DNA of 64,000 nucleotides, taken from positions 1,364,001 through 1,428,000 of the forward strand of contig NZ_JAHWXK010000001.1 in NCBI RefSeq assembly GCF_023091155.1, written 5' to 3'. Shown here piece after piece: positions 16,080 to 24,864 of this stretch. The notes beneath the pieces are model-generated. The model worked only from the letters and a program-made list of their open reading frames with translations, was not told the DNA's origin and searched no databases. The translations under genes and the position numbers were made by a program. The DNA is from Microbacterium sufflavum (GTDB lineage: Bacteria > Actinomycetota > Actinomycetes > Actinomycetales > Microbacteriaceae). Each line of letters opens with the position of its first letter. Within the stretch, counting starts at the first letter, position 1.

Positions 16080-17767
16080 TGGCCGACGACCTCGACCTCG
16101 CCGGGCTCGCCGGCCGGCACCTCGACCTGATCACCGCGCCGTTCACGCTGCCCCGGTCGCGGGTGCTCGTGTTCGGCGAGGTCGACGGCGTGCGCGTGCA
16201 CACCTCGGAGTACGAGCGGCGGCTGTCGGAGTGCCGCGTGCTCGACCTCGTGGAGGTGCTCGACGCGGACGGCGCCGTGCTGCCGGTGGCCGACGTGCGA
16301 CCCGAGAGGATCGCGTTCGGGGCCCCTCGTCTCGCTACGCCCGCTCACGAACCGGGGGCGGGTGCGGAGACGCAGCGTGCCACGCTCACCTTCGCCGACC
16401 CGGCGACGCTGAGCATCGGCGGCGACCCCGGCCTGCGCGTGCGGCTCACGCGCCCGGACGGCCGGAGCGAGGAGCATGCGCTCGGAGAGGGACTGCGCCT
16501 CCGCGTCGCTCCCGACCGCTCGGTCACGGTCGAGTCCGGCGATCACCGGGCCGCCCTCGCCGCCACGGCCCACGTCTGGGACGACTGGTTCGCCCGGTGT
16601 CCGCGCGTGCGCGACGACCTGCAGGAGATGACCGCCTTCTGCTGGTGGGTGCTCGGCGCGAACATCGTCGAGCTGCCCTCCCTCGGCGACGCCAGAGCGA
16701 TCGTGCCGTCGAAGATCGGCTACGTGGGACTGTGGCAGTGGGACGCGTACTTCATCGCCGTCGGCCTCCGCCACGGCGACCCCGCGCTCGCGCGCGAGCA
16801 GCTCGACATCGCGTTCCGGTTCCCGCAGCCAGACGGACAGCTCCCCGACGTCGTGCACGAGGAGGGCGTGCTCGCCACGAGCGACGACCTGCCCGAGAGC
16901 GACCGCGCGAACCTGCGCCGCGCGGGCTCGCAGATCGCCGACCCCACGGCGCCCGTGCCGCTGACCAAGCCGCCGCTCGCCGCATGGGCGCTGCGCGCGG
17001 TGCTGGAGGTGGAGGACGCGCCGGAGTGGGCACGGCGCCAGCTCGCCACGGTCGTCCGCTCGCAGGACTGGTGGTTCGCGGGCAGCGATCTCGACCACGA
17101 CGGCATGCCCGAGTACGGACACCCCTATTCCTCGGGGCTCGACGACAGCCCGATCTTCGACGGCCCGCTCCCCACGGCCGCCCCCGACCTGGGCGCCTAC
17201 CTCGTGCGGCAGGACCGCGAGCTCGCCGACCTGCTCTCCCGATACGAGCCCGGCGCCGACGTGAGCCGGTTCCGCGAGCGCGCCGAGGCGACGCAGGAGC
17301 TGCTGCTGCGCATGTGGGACCCCGAGAGCGGACGCTTCCTCGCGTTCGGCGGCGGCGAGACGCTCACGAGCGACACCGTCGTGGGCCTGATGCCGCTGCT
17401 CACCGGAACCCTGCCGGAGCAGATCGCCGGTGCGCTGCGTGCCGCGGTGGACGACCCGGAGCGGTTCGCGCTGCCGTGGGGCCTGCCGACGGTCGCCGCA
17501 TCCGACCCCGACTTCTCGGAGGAGCGGATGTGGCGCGGCCCGGTGTGGGTCAACACGGCCGCTCTCGTGGCGGAGGGCCTGGAGGCGTCCGGCTTCGCCG
17601 AGCGCGCACGGCAGCTGCGGGAGCAGACCGTGGCGCTCGTGATCCACGGCGGCGGCCCGCACGAGTATTTCCACCCGCGCACGGGTCAGAAGGCACGCAC
17701 GGCCACGACCGCGTTCGGCTGGTCGGCGGCGCTGTTCATCGACCTCGCCGTGACGCTGTCGCGGTGA
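16076..17767 (+). CDS. GH63-like (alpha/alpha)6-barrel glycoside hydrolase
   Basis: A 563-residue cytosolic protein with a small N-terminal beta region (to about 170) and a six-hairpin glycosidase barrel. The motifs GYVGLWQWDAYF, LTKPPLAAWAL, DDSPIFDG and SEERMWRGPVWVNTAAL are those of the GH63/mannosylglycerate-hydrolase and trehalase-like clan; the WD aspartate and the Glu in EERMWRGP are probable acid and base. Relatives remove alpha-glucose or mannose from oligosaccharides or from glycerate glycosides; I cannot choose between these. The gene overlaps the permease by ATGA, so the substrate is probably the imported sugar. It converges on gntR with 12 bases between stops. Confidence 0.85.
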   Translation: MMADDLDLAGLAGRHLDLITAPFTLPRSRVLVFGEVDGVRVHTSEYERRLSECRVLDLVEVLDADGAVLPVADVRPERIAFGAPRLATPAHEPGAGAETQRATLTFADPATLSIGGDPGLRVRLTRPDGRSEEHALGEGLRLRVAPDRSVTVESGDHRAALAATAHVWDDWFARCPRVRDDLQEMTAFCWWVLGANIVELPSLGDARAIVPSKIGYVGLWQWDAYFIAVGLRHGDPALAREQLDIAFRFPQPDGQLPDVVHEEGVLATSDDLPESDRANLRRAGSQIADPTAPVPLTKPPLAAWALRAVLEVEDAPEWARRQLATVVRSQDWWFAGSDLDHDGMPEYGHPYSSGLDDSPIFDGPLPTAAPDLGAYLVRQDRELADLLSRYEPGADVSRFRERAEATQELLLRMWDPESGRFLAFGGGETLTSDTVVGLMPLLTGTLPEQIAGALRAAVDDPERFALPWGLPTVAASDPDFSEERMWRGPVWVNTAALVAEGLEASGFAERARQLREQTVALVIHGGGPHEYFHPRTGQKARTATTAFGWSAALFIDLAVTLSR

Positions 17768-17779
17768 GCCGTGGCCGGG

Positions 17780-18436
17780 TCAGGCGGTGAAGTAGCTGCT
17801 GGTGGCGTTGTCGAGGATGCGCTGCATGCCGTTCGTCCAGTTCAGCTTGAGGGCCTGGACGGCGGCGGGCACGTCGCCCGCCGCGAGGTGCCGGGCGATC
17901 TCGGCGTGCTCGGCGGCGACGCGCTCGACCTTCACATCCTCCGGCACGAGCAGCGACTCGTAGCGGTGGAACGAGCTGCGCACGCTGTCGATCACCGCGA
18001 GGAGCCGGGTGTTGGGGCACGCCGAGAGCATCAGGCTGTGCCACTCGTCGTCCTTCGTGATGACGAGCTGGTGCTCGACCAGTTCGTCGGCGAAGGCGTC
18101 GGCCATCTCCTTGAGCCGGGCGCCGATCGTCCGCAGCTCGTCGGGCGGGCTCAGCTCGAGCGCGAGGCTCTCGAGGGCGGCCATGACGGGTGCGAGGTCG
18201 CGGAACTCCGACGCGCTGAGCGGCACGAACCGGAAGCCCTTGCCGTTCTCGCTCTCGATCTGCCCCTCGGACTCGAGGGCGATGAGGGCTTCGCGCAGCG
18301 GTGTGCGGCTGACTCCGAGCTCGGTCGCGAGCTGCACCTCGTTGATGCCCTCGCCCGGCTGCACGAGTCCGGCGCGCATACGGGTCAGCAGCTCCTCGCG
18401 CACCTGCGAGCGCAGGTTCTTGCGTTCGATCGCCAT
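17780..18436 (-). CDS. GntR-family (FadR subgroup, FCD domain) regulator
   Basis: 218 residues: an N-terminal winged helix (LRSQVREELLTRMRAGLVQPGE, then LATELGVSRTPLREALIALESEG) and a C-terminal all-helical FCD ligand domain with histidine and acidic residues (DDEWHSLMLSACPNTRL, HAEIARHLAAGD). These regulators usually respond to small carboxylates or sugar acids. The frame runs open far upstream antisense to the GH42 gene, but ATG 18436 has a GGGGAAGG ribosome site and matches the family start. It sits between the two operons that share the TGTATACAGAATAC element and is their probable repressor. Confidence 0.92.
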   Translation of the reverse strand: MAIERKNLRSQVREELLTRMRAGLVQPGEGINEVQLATELGVSRTPLREALIALESEGQIESENGKGFRFVPLSASEFRDLAPVMAALESLALELSPPDELRTIGARLKEMADAFADELVEHQLVITKDDEWHSLMLSACPNTRLLAVIDSVRSSFHRYESLLVPEDVKVERVAAEHAEIARHLAAGDVPAAVQALKLNWTNGMQRILDNATSSYFTA

Positions 18437-18474
18437 GACCTTCCCCTTCTGCCGCCTGCCCGTCAGCCTATGGG

Positions 18475-18521
18475 TTGACGCCCGGCCGGACGGCGACCTA
18501 GTGTGTTGTATACAGAATACA
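18475..18521 (+). promoter_or_regulatory. GH42 operon promoter and GntR-type operator
   Basis: TTGACG (18475-18480), an 18-base spacer and TAGTGT (18499-18504) form a promoter. Directly downstream lies TGTAT-ACAGA-ATACA (18507-18521), whose first 14 bases are identical to the element at 12791-12804. It also sits 39 bases upstream of the divergent gntR start, so it could serve autoregulation. Confidence 0.72.
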
Positions 18522-18583
18522 GCGGGACGTCGGAATGCGCCAGAGCGCCGACACGGCGGCCCGTGACTCAGAGAGGAGCCTCC

Positions 18584-20665
18584 GTGTCCGGACCCCGCGC
18601 CGACCAGCCGCTCCGCCGCGTGCGCCTGGATGCGCTCGCGTTCGGCGGCGACTACAACCCCGACCAGTGGTCGGAGGAGACCTGGCACGAGGACATCCGC
18701 CTGATGCGCGAAGCGGGCGTGAACATGGTGAGCCTCCCGATCTTCAGCTGGCCGCAGCTCGAGCCCGAGCCCGGCGTGTACGACTGGGCGTGGCTCGACC
18801 GCATCATCGACCTGCTGTGGGACGCGGGCATCGCGATCGACCTCGCCACCGCGACCGCCACCCCGCCCTCGTGGCTGCTGCGTGCCCACCCGGAGATGGC
18901 GCCGTGGGACGCCGACGGACACCGCCTCGAGTTCGGGTCCCGCCAGACCTACTGCCCCTCGTCGCCCATCTGGCGCGAGAACGTCGCCCGCATGGCCCGC
19001 GCCATGGCCGAACGCTACGGCGAGCACCCCGGCCTGGCGATGTGGCACATCTCCAACGAATACGGCGACCACACCTCGCGGTGCTGGTGCCCCGAGTCGG
19101 CCCGCCACTTCCGGCGCTGGCTGCAGGAGCGCTACGGAGACCTCGACGGCCTCAACGAGGCGTGGGGCGTGAACGTGTGGGGCCAGCGCTACACGTCGTG
19201 GGAGCACATCGAGACCCCCAAGCGCGCGCCGGGACCGGTGAACCCCACCAAGCTGCTCGACTTCGAACGGTTCTCCTCCGGCGCGCTGCTGGAGCTGTTC
19301 CAGATCGAGATCGACGTGCTGCGCGAGGTCACCCCCGAAATCGCCGTGACCACGAACTTCATGAGCATGTTCCGCGACCTCGACTACTGGGACTTCGCCG
19401 CGGTGGAAGACGTCGTGACCGACGACGCCTACCCCGACCCCGCCGACCCCACCTCGCACGTGGGTGCGGCCCTCAACTACGGCCTCATGCGGGCGCTCAA
19501 GGACGGGCAGCCGTGGCTGCTGCTGGAGTCGTCGGCGAGCGCCACCAGCTGGCGCGACGTGAACGTGCCCAAGGCCCCCGGCAAGATCCGCGTGGAGAGC
19601 CTGCAGGCCGTGGCCCACGGCTCCGACGCCGTGATGTTCTTCCAGTGGCGGCAGGCCAAGTATGGCCAGGAGAAGTTCCACTCCTCGATGCTCGGCCACC
19701 GCGGCGAGAGATCGCGCAGCTTCCGCGAGACCAAGGCCCTCGGCCTCGAACTGCAGAAGCTGGAGGCCGTGCGCGGCACCCGGGTGCGCTCCCGCGTCGG
19801 CCTCGTCGTCGACTGGGACTCCTGGTGGGGATCGAGCGCCGCGGAGTCGCTCCCCTCGCAGCGGCTGCAGTGGGCGCAGCAGGCCCGCGCCTGGCACCGG
19901 GCCCTGTACGCCCTCGGCCAGCCCGTCGACGCGGTGCGTGCCGCCGGTCCGTTCGACCGCTACGACGTGGTCGTGGTGCCGAACCTGTACATCGCGGAAC
20001 AGGAGCACGCCGACGCGCTCGCGGCCTTCGTGGAGCGCGGCGGCCACCTCGTCGTCGGGCCGTTCTCCGGGGTGGTCGACGCGACCGAGAAGGTGCACGA
20101 CGGCGGTGCGCCCGGCCCACTGCGGACGCTGCTCGGCATCGAGGTGGACGAGCAGTGGCCGCTCGCGGACGGTGAGACGGAGCAGATCGCCTACGCGGGC
20201 GAGACCCTGACCGTCCCGAGCTGGAGCGAGTGGATCGAGGCCGACGACGACGTGCAGGTCCGGGGCACGTACGCGAGCGGAGAGCTCGCGGGGCTCCCCG
20301 CCGTGACCCGTCGCCCGGTCGGCCGCGGCTCCGCCTGGTACGTCAGCGCCATGATCGACCACGACGGCATGCTGCCGCTGTTCCGTGACGTGCTGCGCAC
20401 CGCGGGTCTTCCGGCGCGCGACCACGTCGACCTCGACGTGGAGGTCGTCACCCGCGCGGACGACACCACCGACTACACCTTCTACCTCAACCACGGACGC
20501 GCGCCCGTCGCCGTCGAGCTGCCCGGCCCCGGGGTCGACCTGCTCACCGGCGCCCGGCACAGCGACCGGCTCGACCTCGACCGCTACGGCGTCGCCGTGC
20601 TCGCCTCGCCCCGCGCCGACACCATCCCGACCGCCACCCCCATCCCCGTGAAGGAGGACGCATGA
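18584..20665 (+). CDS. GH42 beta-galactosidase
   Basis: 693 residues from GTG 18584, preceded by GAGAGGAG. Domain A is a GH42 TIM barrel starting FGGDYNPDQW, with the acid/base in WHISNEYGDH (E159) and the probable nucleophile in WLLLESSASATSW (E315). Zinc-site cysteines are present (C124 and the CWC cluster at 167-169). The trimerisation domain B (RVGLVVDWDSWW, about 410-610) and a small beta domain C follow. Family members release terminal beta-galactose from small glycosides and some act on beta-glucosides or arabinosides. No signal peptide, so it works on imported substrate. It heads a five-gene operon whose next members resemble glycine decarboxylase, an unusual partner. Confidence 0.92.
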   Translation: MSGPRADQPLRRVRLDALAFGGDYNPDQWSEETWHEDIRLMREAGVNMVSLPIFSWPQLEPEPGVYDWAWLDRIIDLLWDAGIAIDLATATATPPSWLLRAHPEMAPWDADGHRLEFGSRQTYCPSSPIWRENVARMARAMAERYGEHPGLAMWHISNEYGDHTSRCWCPESARHFRRWLQERYGDLDGLNEAWGVNVWGQRYTSWEHIETPKRAPGPVNPTKLLDFERFSSGALLELFQIEIDVLREVTPEIAVTTNFMSMFRDLDYWDFAAVEDVVTDDAYPDPADPTSHVGAALNYGLMRALKDGQPWLLLESSASATSWRDVNVPKAPGKIRVESLQAVAHGSDAVMFFQWRQAKYGQEKFHSSMLGHRGERSRSFRETKALGLELQKLEAVRGTRVRSRVGLVVDWDSWWGSSAAESLPSQRLQWAQQARAWHRALYALGQPVDAVRAAGPFDRYDVVVVPNLYIAEQEHADALAAFVERGGHLVVGPFSGVVDATEKVHDGGAPGPLRTLLGIEVDEQWPLADGETEQIAYAGETLTVPSWSEWIEADDDVQVRGTYASGELAGLPAVTRRPVGRGSAWYVSAMIDHDGMLPLFRDVLRTAGLPARDHVDLDVEVVTRADDTTDYTFYLNHGRAPVAVELPGPGVDLLTGARHSDRLDLDRYGVAVLASPRADTIPTATPIPVKEDA

Positions 20666-22044
20666 CCGCCCCGTTCGTGCATCCGTACATCCCCAACACC
20701 GCACCCGAGTCGCGCGCCGCGATGCTCGCGGCCGTCGGCGCCGAGACCGTCGACGAGTTCTACGCCGACGTGCCGGAGGCGCTGCGGCTCGGCCGCCCGC
20801 TCGACCTGCCGGCGCCGTTCGCCGCCGAGCAGGATCTCGCGCGGCACGTCCGGGGGCTCCTGGCGAAGAACCGCTCCACGCAGGAGCGCCTGAGCTTCCT
20901 CGGCGCGGGCACCTACAACCACTACGTGCCCGCGGTCGTGGACGAGGTGATCGGCCGCAGCGAGTTCCTGACCGCCTACGCCGGAGAGCCGTACGAGGAC
21001 CACGGCCGCTTCCAGGCGCTGTTCCAGTTCCAGTCGCTCATGGCGGAGCTGCTGGAGATGGACGTCGTGAACGTGCCGACCTACGACGGCTACCAGGCCA
21101 CCGCGACCGGGCTCGCCATGGCCGGACGCCTCACGGGACGCCCGCGCGTGCTGGTCGCCAGCGACGTGCTGCCCGCGAAGACCTCGAAGGTGCACGACTA
21201 CATCCGGGCGCACCTGACCCTCGACCACCTCCCCACCGTGAACGGCACCGCCGACGTGGCCGCCGTCCGCGCGGCCCTCGGCGACGACGTGGCCGCGGTC
21301 TGGGTCGAGACTCCCAGTGCCACGGGCGCGGTCGAGGCCGCGCTCCGCGAGATCGCCGACGCCGCGCACGCTGCGGGCGCCGTGCTCGTGGTGGGCACCG
21401 ACCCCATCGGCTACGGCGTGCTCGCGCCGCCCGCGCTCGCCGGAGCCGACATCGTCACGGGCGACATCCAGTCGCTCGGCCTGCACCAGTGGTTCGGCGG
21501 AGCCCACGGCGGCTTCATCGCGGTGCACGACGACCCCCGGTTCGTGATGGAGATGCCGTCGCGCCTGTTCGGTCTCGCCACCACCGACGTGCCCGGAGAG
21601 TACGGGTTCGGCGACGTCGCCTACGACCGCACCTCGTTCGCGCACCGCGAGGAGGGGAAGGAGTGGGTCGGCACGGCCGCCGCGCTCTGGGGCATCGCCG
21701 CCGGGGTGTACCTGTCGCTGATGGGACCCGCCGGGATGGCCGAGCTGGGGGAGGTACTGCTCGCCCGCACCCGCTACGCGCAGCAGTCTCTGGCCGCGCT
21801 GCCCGGGGTCACGCTCGACGACGACGCCGTGCACCTGCGTGAGTTCACCGTCACGCTGCCCGTGCCGGCCGCCGAGGTCGTGTCCGCCCTCCGTGCCCAG
21901 GGCATCGAGCCCGGCGTGGTCGTGGACGAGCACCGCCTTCTCGTCTGCGTGACCGAGCTCACGTCCCAGTCCGACATCGACCGTCTCGCGTCCGCGCTCG
22001 CCGCGGTCGTCGCCCCCGAGCTCGCAGAGGAGCAGAACCGATGA
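20662..22044 (+). CDS. GcvPA-like PLP-fold protein (glycine decarboxylase subunit 1 paralogue)
   Basis: 460 residues aligned by eye to glycine decarboxylase subunit 1: HPYIPNTAPESRAAMLAAVG, FLGAGTYNHYVPAVVDEVI. The usual glycine-site segment AYTPYQPEISQG is replaced by AYAGEPYEDHGR (105-116), which suggests a different substrate. GcvPA subunits lack the PLP lysine and pair with GcvPB, encoded next with a 4-base ATGA overlap. No gcvT or gcvH is in the operon, so a full glycine-cleavage system is not encoded here. It overlaps the GH42 gene by ATGA as well. I infer decarboxylation or related PLP chemistry on a compound linked to the glycoside substrate. Confidence 0.82.
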   Translation: MTAPFVHPYIPNTAPESRAAMLAAVGAETVDEFYADVPEALRLGRPLDLPAPFAAEQDLARHVRGLLAKNRSTQERLSFLGAGTYNHYVPAVVDEVIGRSEFLTAYAGEPYEDHGRFQALFQFQSLMAELLEMDVVNVPTYDGYQATATGLAMAGRLTGRPRVLVASDVLPAKTSKVHDYIRAHLTLDHLPTVNGTADVAAVRAALGDDVAAVWVETPSATGAVEAALREIADAAHAAGAVLVVGTDPIGYGVLAPPALAGADIVTGDIQSLGLHQWFGGAHGGFIAVHDDPRFVMEMPSRLFGLATTDVPGEYGFGDVAYDRTSFAHREEGKEWVGTAAALWGIAAGVYLSLMGPAGMAELGEVLLARTRYAQQSLAALPGVTLDDDAVHLREFTVTLPVPAAEVVSALRAQGIEPGVVVDEHRLLVCVTELTSQSDIDRLASALAAVVAPELAEEQNR

Positions 22045-23624
22045 GCCTCCCCGTCGCCCCCAAGCCGGCACTCCGCCGCTTCCAGCAGGCCCGATGGGAC
22101 GAGCCGATCGTCTTCGAGCTCTCCACCCCGGGCGAGCGCGGCGTGCTCGTCTCGGCCGTGGAGCCCGAGGTGCGCAGCGCCGTGGGCGACGTGGTCGCCG
22201 ACCTGCCGCCCGCCCTGCGCCGCCCCGCCGCTCCCGCGCTGCCCGAGATGGGGCAGATGCGCGTGCTCAAGCACTACCTGCGCCTGTCGCAGGAGAACCT
22301 CGGCGCCGACTTCAACGTCGACATCGGTCAGGGCACCTGCACCATGAAGTACGCGCCCAAGATCAACGACCAGCTCGCCGGCACCCCGCAGCTGACCGCG
22401 ATGCACCCGCACCAGGACCCGGCCGACGCGCAGGGCGTGCTGGAGATCGTGTGGCGGCTGGAGCGGATGCTCGCCGAGATCTCCGGCATGGACGAGGTCT
22501 CGCTGCACACGCAGGGCGGCTCCGCGGCGATCTGGTCGAACATCGCGATGATCCGCGCCTACCACGAGGCGAACGGCGAGGCGGAGCAGCGCCGGGAGGT
22601 CATCACCACGATCTTCAGCCACCCCTCGAACGCGGCAGCCGCGAAGGCTGCGGGCTACGAGGTCATCACGGTGTATCCCGACGCCGACGGCTACCCGTCG
22701 CTCGACGCGCTCAAGGCGGCGCTGTCCCCGCGCACGGCGGCCATCATGGTCACGAACCCCGAGGACACGGGCATCTACAACCCCGCGATCCGCGAGTGGG
22801 TCGACGCCGCGCACGCCGTGGGCGCCCTCGCCTCGTACGACCAGGCGAACGCGAACGGCATCCTCGGCATCACCCGGGCTCGCGACGCCGGGTTCGACGT
22901 GTGCCACTTCAACCTGCACAAGACGTTCGGCACCCCGCACGGCTGCGGCGGCCCCGGCTCGGGCGCCAACGCCGTGAGCGCGGCCCTCGCCCCGTTCCTC
23001 CCGGGCCCCCGCGTGGTGCGCGAGGACGACGGGACGTTCGCGGTCGCCGAGGCGGGCGAGCGGTCCATCGGCGCGGTCGGGCCCTTCTTCGGCGTGATCC
23101 CCGCGCTCGTGAAGGCCTACTCGTGGATCATGGCGCTCGGCGCGGACGGGCTGCTCGCCGCCGCCGAGACCGCGGTGCTCAACAACAACTACCTGATGGC
23201 GAAGGTGCTCGCGATCCCCGGGGCCTCGGCGCCGTACGCGACCGGCCGCCGCCGCATCGAGCAGGTGCGGTACTCGTGGGAGGAGCTCTACCGGGAGACC
23301 GGTGTGTCGTCCGAGGAGATCGGCGTGCGCATGACCGACTTCGGCATGCACTACTGGACGAGCCACCACCCCTACGTGGTGCCGCAGCCGTTCACGCTCG
23401 AGCCCACCGAGTCGTACTCCATGAGCGAGCTCGACGAGTACGCCGCGACGCTGGCCGAGGTCGCGCGCGAGGCCAGGGAGAACCCCGAGGTCGTGCGCAC
23501 CGCCCCGCACAACCAGACCGTGCACCACACGCACCACGACGACCTCGACGACCCGGAGCGCTGGGCCGTCACGTGGCGCGCGTACCGCCGCAAGTACTTC
23601 GCCGCGGAGGCCGCCGCGTCGTGA
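22041..23624 (+). CDS. GcvPB-like PLP enzyme (glycine decarboxylase subunit 2 paralogue)
   Basis: 527 residues with the PLP-lysine motif CHFNLHKTFGTPHGCGGPG (K294) of glycine decarboxylase subunit 2. Other conserved blocks are changed: LGSCTMK has become IGQGTCTMK, LQPAAGAHGE has become LHTQGGSAAIW (about 155-165), and the PDSAHGTNPASA block has become IFSHPSNAAAA. The fold and cofactor are therefore kept while the substrate pocket differs. With the GcvPA-like subunit it should form an alpha2beta2 enzyme. Its stop overlaps the next gene as GTGA. The C-terminus is histidine-rich (TVHHTHHDDLDDPERW). A true glycine dehydrogenase elsewhere in the genome would be expected. Confidence 0.83.
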   Translation: MSLPVAPKPALRRFQQARWDEPIVFELSTPGERGVLVSAVEPEVRSAVGDVVADLPPALRRPAAPALPEMGQMRVLKHYLRLSQENLGADFNVDIGQGTCTMKYAPKINDQLAGTPQLTAMHPHQDPADAQGVLEIVWRLERMLAEISGMDEVSLHTQGGSAAIWSNIAMIRAYHEANGEAEQRREVITTIFSHPSNAAAAKAAGYEVITVYPDADGYPSLDALKAALSPRTAAIMVTNPEDTGIYNPAIREWVDAAHAVGALASYDQANANGILGITRARDAGFDVCHFNLHKTFGTPHGCGGPGSGANAVSAALAPFLPGPRVVREDDGTFAVAEAGERSIGAVGPFFGVIPALVKAYSWIMALGADGLLAAAETAVLNNNYLMAKVLAIPGASAPYATGRRRIEQVRYSWEELYRETGVSSEEIGVRMTDFGMHYWTSHHPYVVPQPFTLEPTESYSMSELDEYAATLAEVAREARENPEVVRTAPHNQTVHHTHHDDLDDPERWAVTWRAYRRKYFAAEAAAS

Positions 23625-24847
23625 TCGGTCTCGTCGTCAACCCCGTCGCCGGCGTCGGCGGACCCGCGGGTCTCGCGGGCTCCGACGGCCCGGAGGTGCA
23701 GCGCCTCGCCGTCGAGCGCGGAGCGCGCTCGCGTGTGCAGGAGCGCGCGGCCTCGGCGTTGACGACCCTGGCCGCGCGGCACCCGGGGCTCGAGGTGGCC
23801 ACGGCCGCAGGAGTCCTGGGTGCCGACGCGGTGCGCGCCGCCGGGCTCCGGCCCCGCGTGCTCTCCACCCCCGCGGAGGCCGTCCGGACCGAGGCCGCCG
23901 ACACGTCCCGGGCGGTCGCGGCCCTCGCGGCGGACGGGGTCGAGCTGATCCTCGTCGTCGGGGGTGACGGCACACTGCGCGATGCGGTCGCGGGGCTCGA
24001 CCTCGCGGCGGCGCTCACAACTCCGGAGAAACCCGACGGTCGCGCGACCGTGGCTCCCGCTCCCGGCCGGACCTCGACCGAACTCCGCAGTCGCGCGGGC
24101 ACCCCGGCCGTGCTCGGGGTGCCCGCGGGCGTGAAGATGTACTCGCCCGTGTTCGCGGTGAGCCCGCGCGCGGCCGGAGCCCTCGCGGCCGACTGGATCG
24201 ACCACGGCGGGCTCCCGACGGCGGAGCGCGAGGTGCTCGACATCGACGAGGCCGCGATGCGCCGGGCCAGGGTCGAGCCGACGCTGTACGGACTCGTGCG
24301 GGTGCCCGTGCACGCCGGTCGCACGCAGGCGCGCAAGGCCCCGACCCCCGCGACCGAGGCCGCCGCCGTCGAGGCCGCAGCCCGCGGCGCGGTCGCCCGG
24401 ATGCAGCCCGGCGTGCGCTACCTGCTCGGCCCCGGCGGCACCACGGCCGAGATCGCGCGGCAGCTCGGCCTCGACGGCACGCCCCTCGGGGTCGACGTCG
24501 TGCTCGACGGGCGGCTCCTCGTCCGCGGCGCGAGCGAACGGCAGCTGCGGGACGAACTCGCGCTCGGCGCCGCGCAGGCCGTGGTGACCGTGATCGGCGG
24601 ACAGGGGTTCCTGCTCGGCCGGGGCAACCAGCAGCTCTCCGCGGCCGTGCTCCGTGCGCTCGGCGACGACCCCCTGCTGGTCGTCGCGCCCGAGCAGAAG
24701 CTCGTCGACCTGCACGGCCGGCCCCTGCTCGTCGACACGGGCGATCCCGTGCTGGACGCCCGGCTCGCCGGGCACATCCGCGTCGTCACCGGCGTCGGCA
24801 CGAGCAGTCTCTACCCTGTGACCGCACCCGAACTCTCCCCCGTCTGA
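23621..24847 (+). CDS. ATP-NAD kinase family (AcoX-like) protein
   Basis: 408 residues from GTG 23621, overlapping gcvPB-like by 4 bases. The N-terminus IGLVVNPVAGVGG and the motif LVVGGDGTLRDAV (GGDGT at 114-118) are those of the NAD-kinase/diacylglycerol-kinase superfamily. Further blocks GVPAGVKMYSPVFAVSPRAAG and LLGPGGTTAEIARQLG are typical of the AcoX branch rather than housekeeping NAD kinase. AcoX proteins sit in catabolic operons, including acetoin and GcvP-like ones, and their reaction is not firmly known. In this operon it may phosphorylate a nucleotide cofactor or a small metabolite. Confidence 0.8.
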   Translation: MIGLVVNPVAGVGGPAGLAGSDGPEVQRLAVERGARSRVQERAASALTTLAARHPGLEVATAAGVLGADAVRAAGLRPRVLSTPAEAVRTEAADTSRAVAALAADGVELILVVGGDGTLRDAVAGLDLAAALTTPEKPDGRATVAPAPGRTSTELRSRAGTPAVLGVPAGVKMYSPVFAVSPRAAGALAADWIDHGGLPTAEREVLDIDEAAMRRARVEPTLYGLVRVPVHAGRTQARKAPTPATEAAAVEAAARGAVARMQPGVRYLLGPGGTTAEIARQLGLDGTPLGVDVVLDGRLLVRGASERQLRDELALGAAQAVVTVIGGQGFLLGRGNQQLSAAVLRALGDDPLLVVAPEQKLVDLHGRPLLVDTGDPVLDARLAGHIRVVTGVGTSSLYPVTAPELSPV

Positions 24848-24864
24848 CCCCCGAAAGGACCCCC

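Noticed and set aside
15122..17767. 881-codon frame reading through the second permease into the GH63-like gene
   Set aside because: The permease itself reads clearly in another frame; the glycosidase starts at ATG 16076, overlapping the permease stop.
17780..20704. Very long open frame on the minus strand upstream of gntR
   Set aside because: Only the last 218 codons match a family. The rest is antisense to the GH42 gene, lacks a ribosome site, and is the Val/Gly/Arg/His-rich shadow typical of GC-rich coding DNA.
20662..23624. Complete glycine cleavage system
   Set aside because: No gcvT, gcvH or lipoamide dehydrogenase gene lies in the operon or window, and the active-site motifs differ from standard GcvP.
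22094..24847. 917-codon frame across gcvPB-like and the AcoX-like gene
   Set aside because: The first half is a frame-shifted arginine-rich shadow of gcvPB; the real product begins at GTG 23621 with the NPVAGVGG start.
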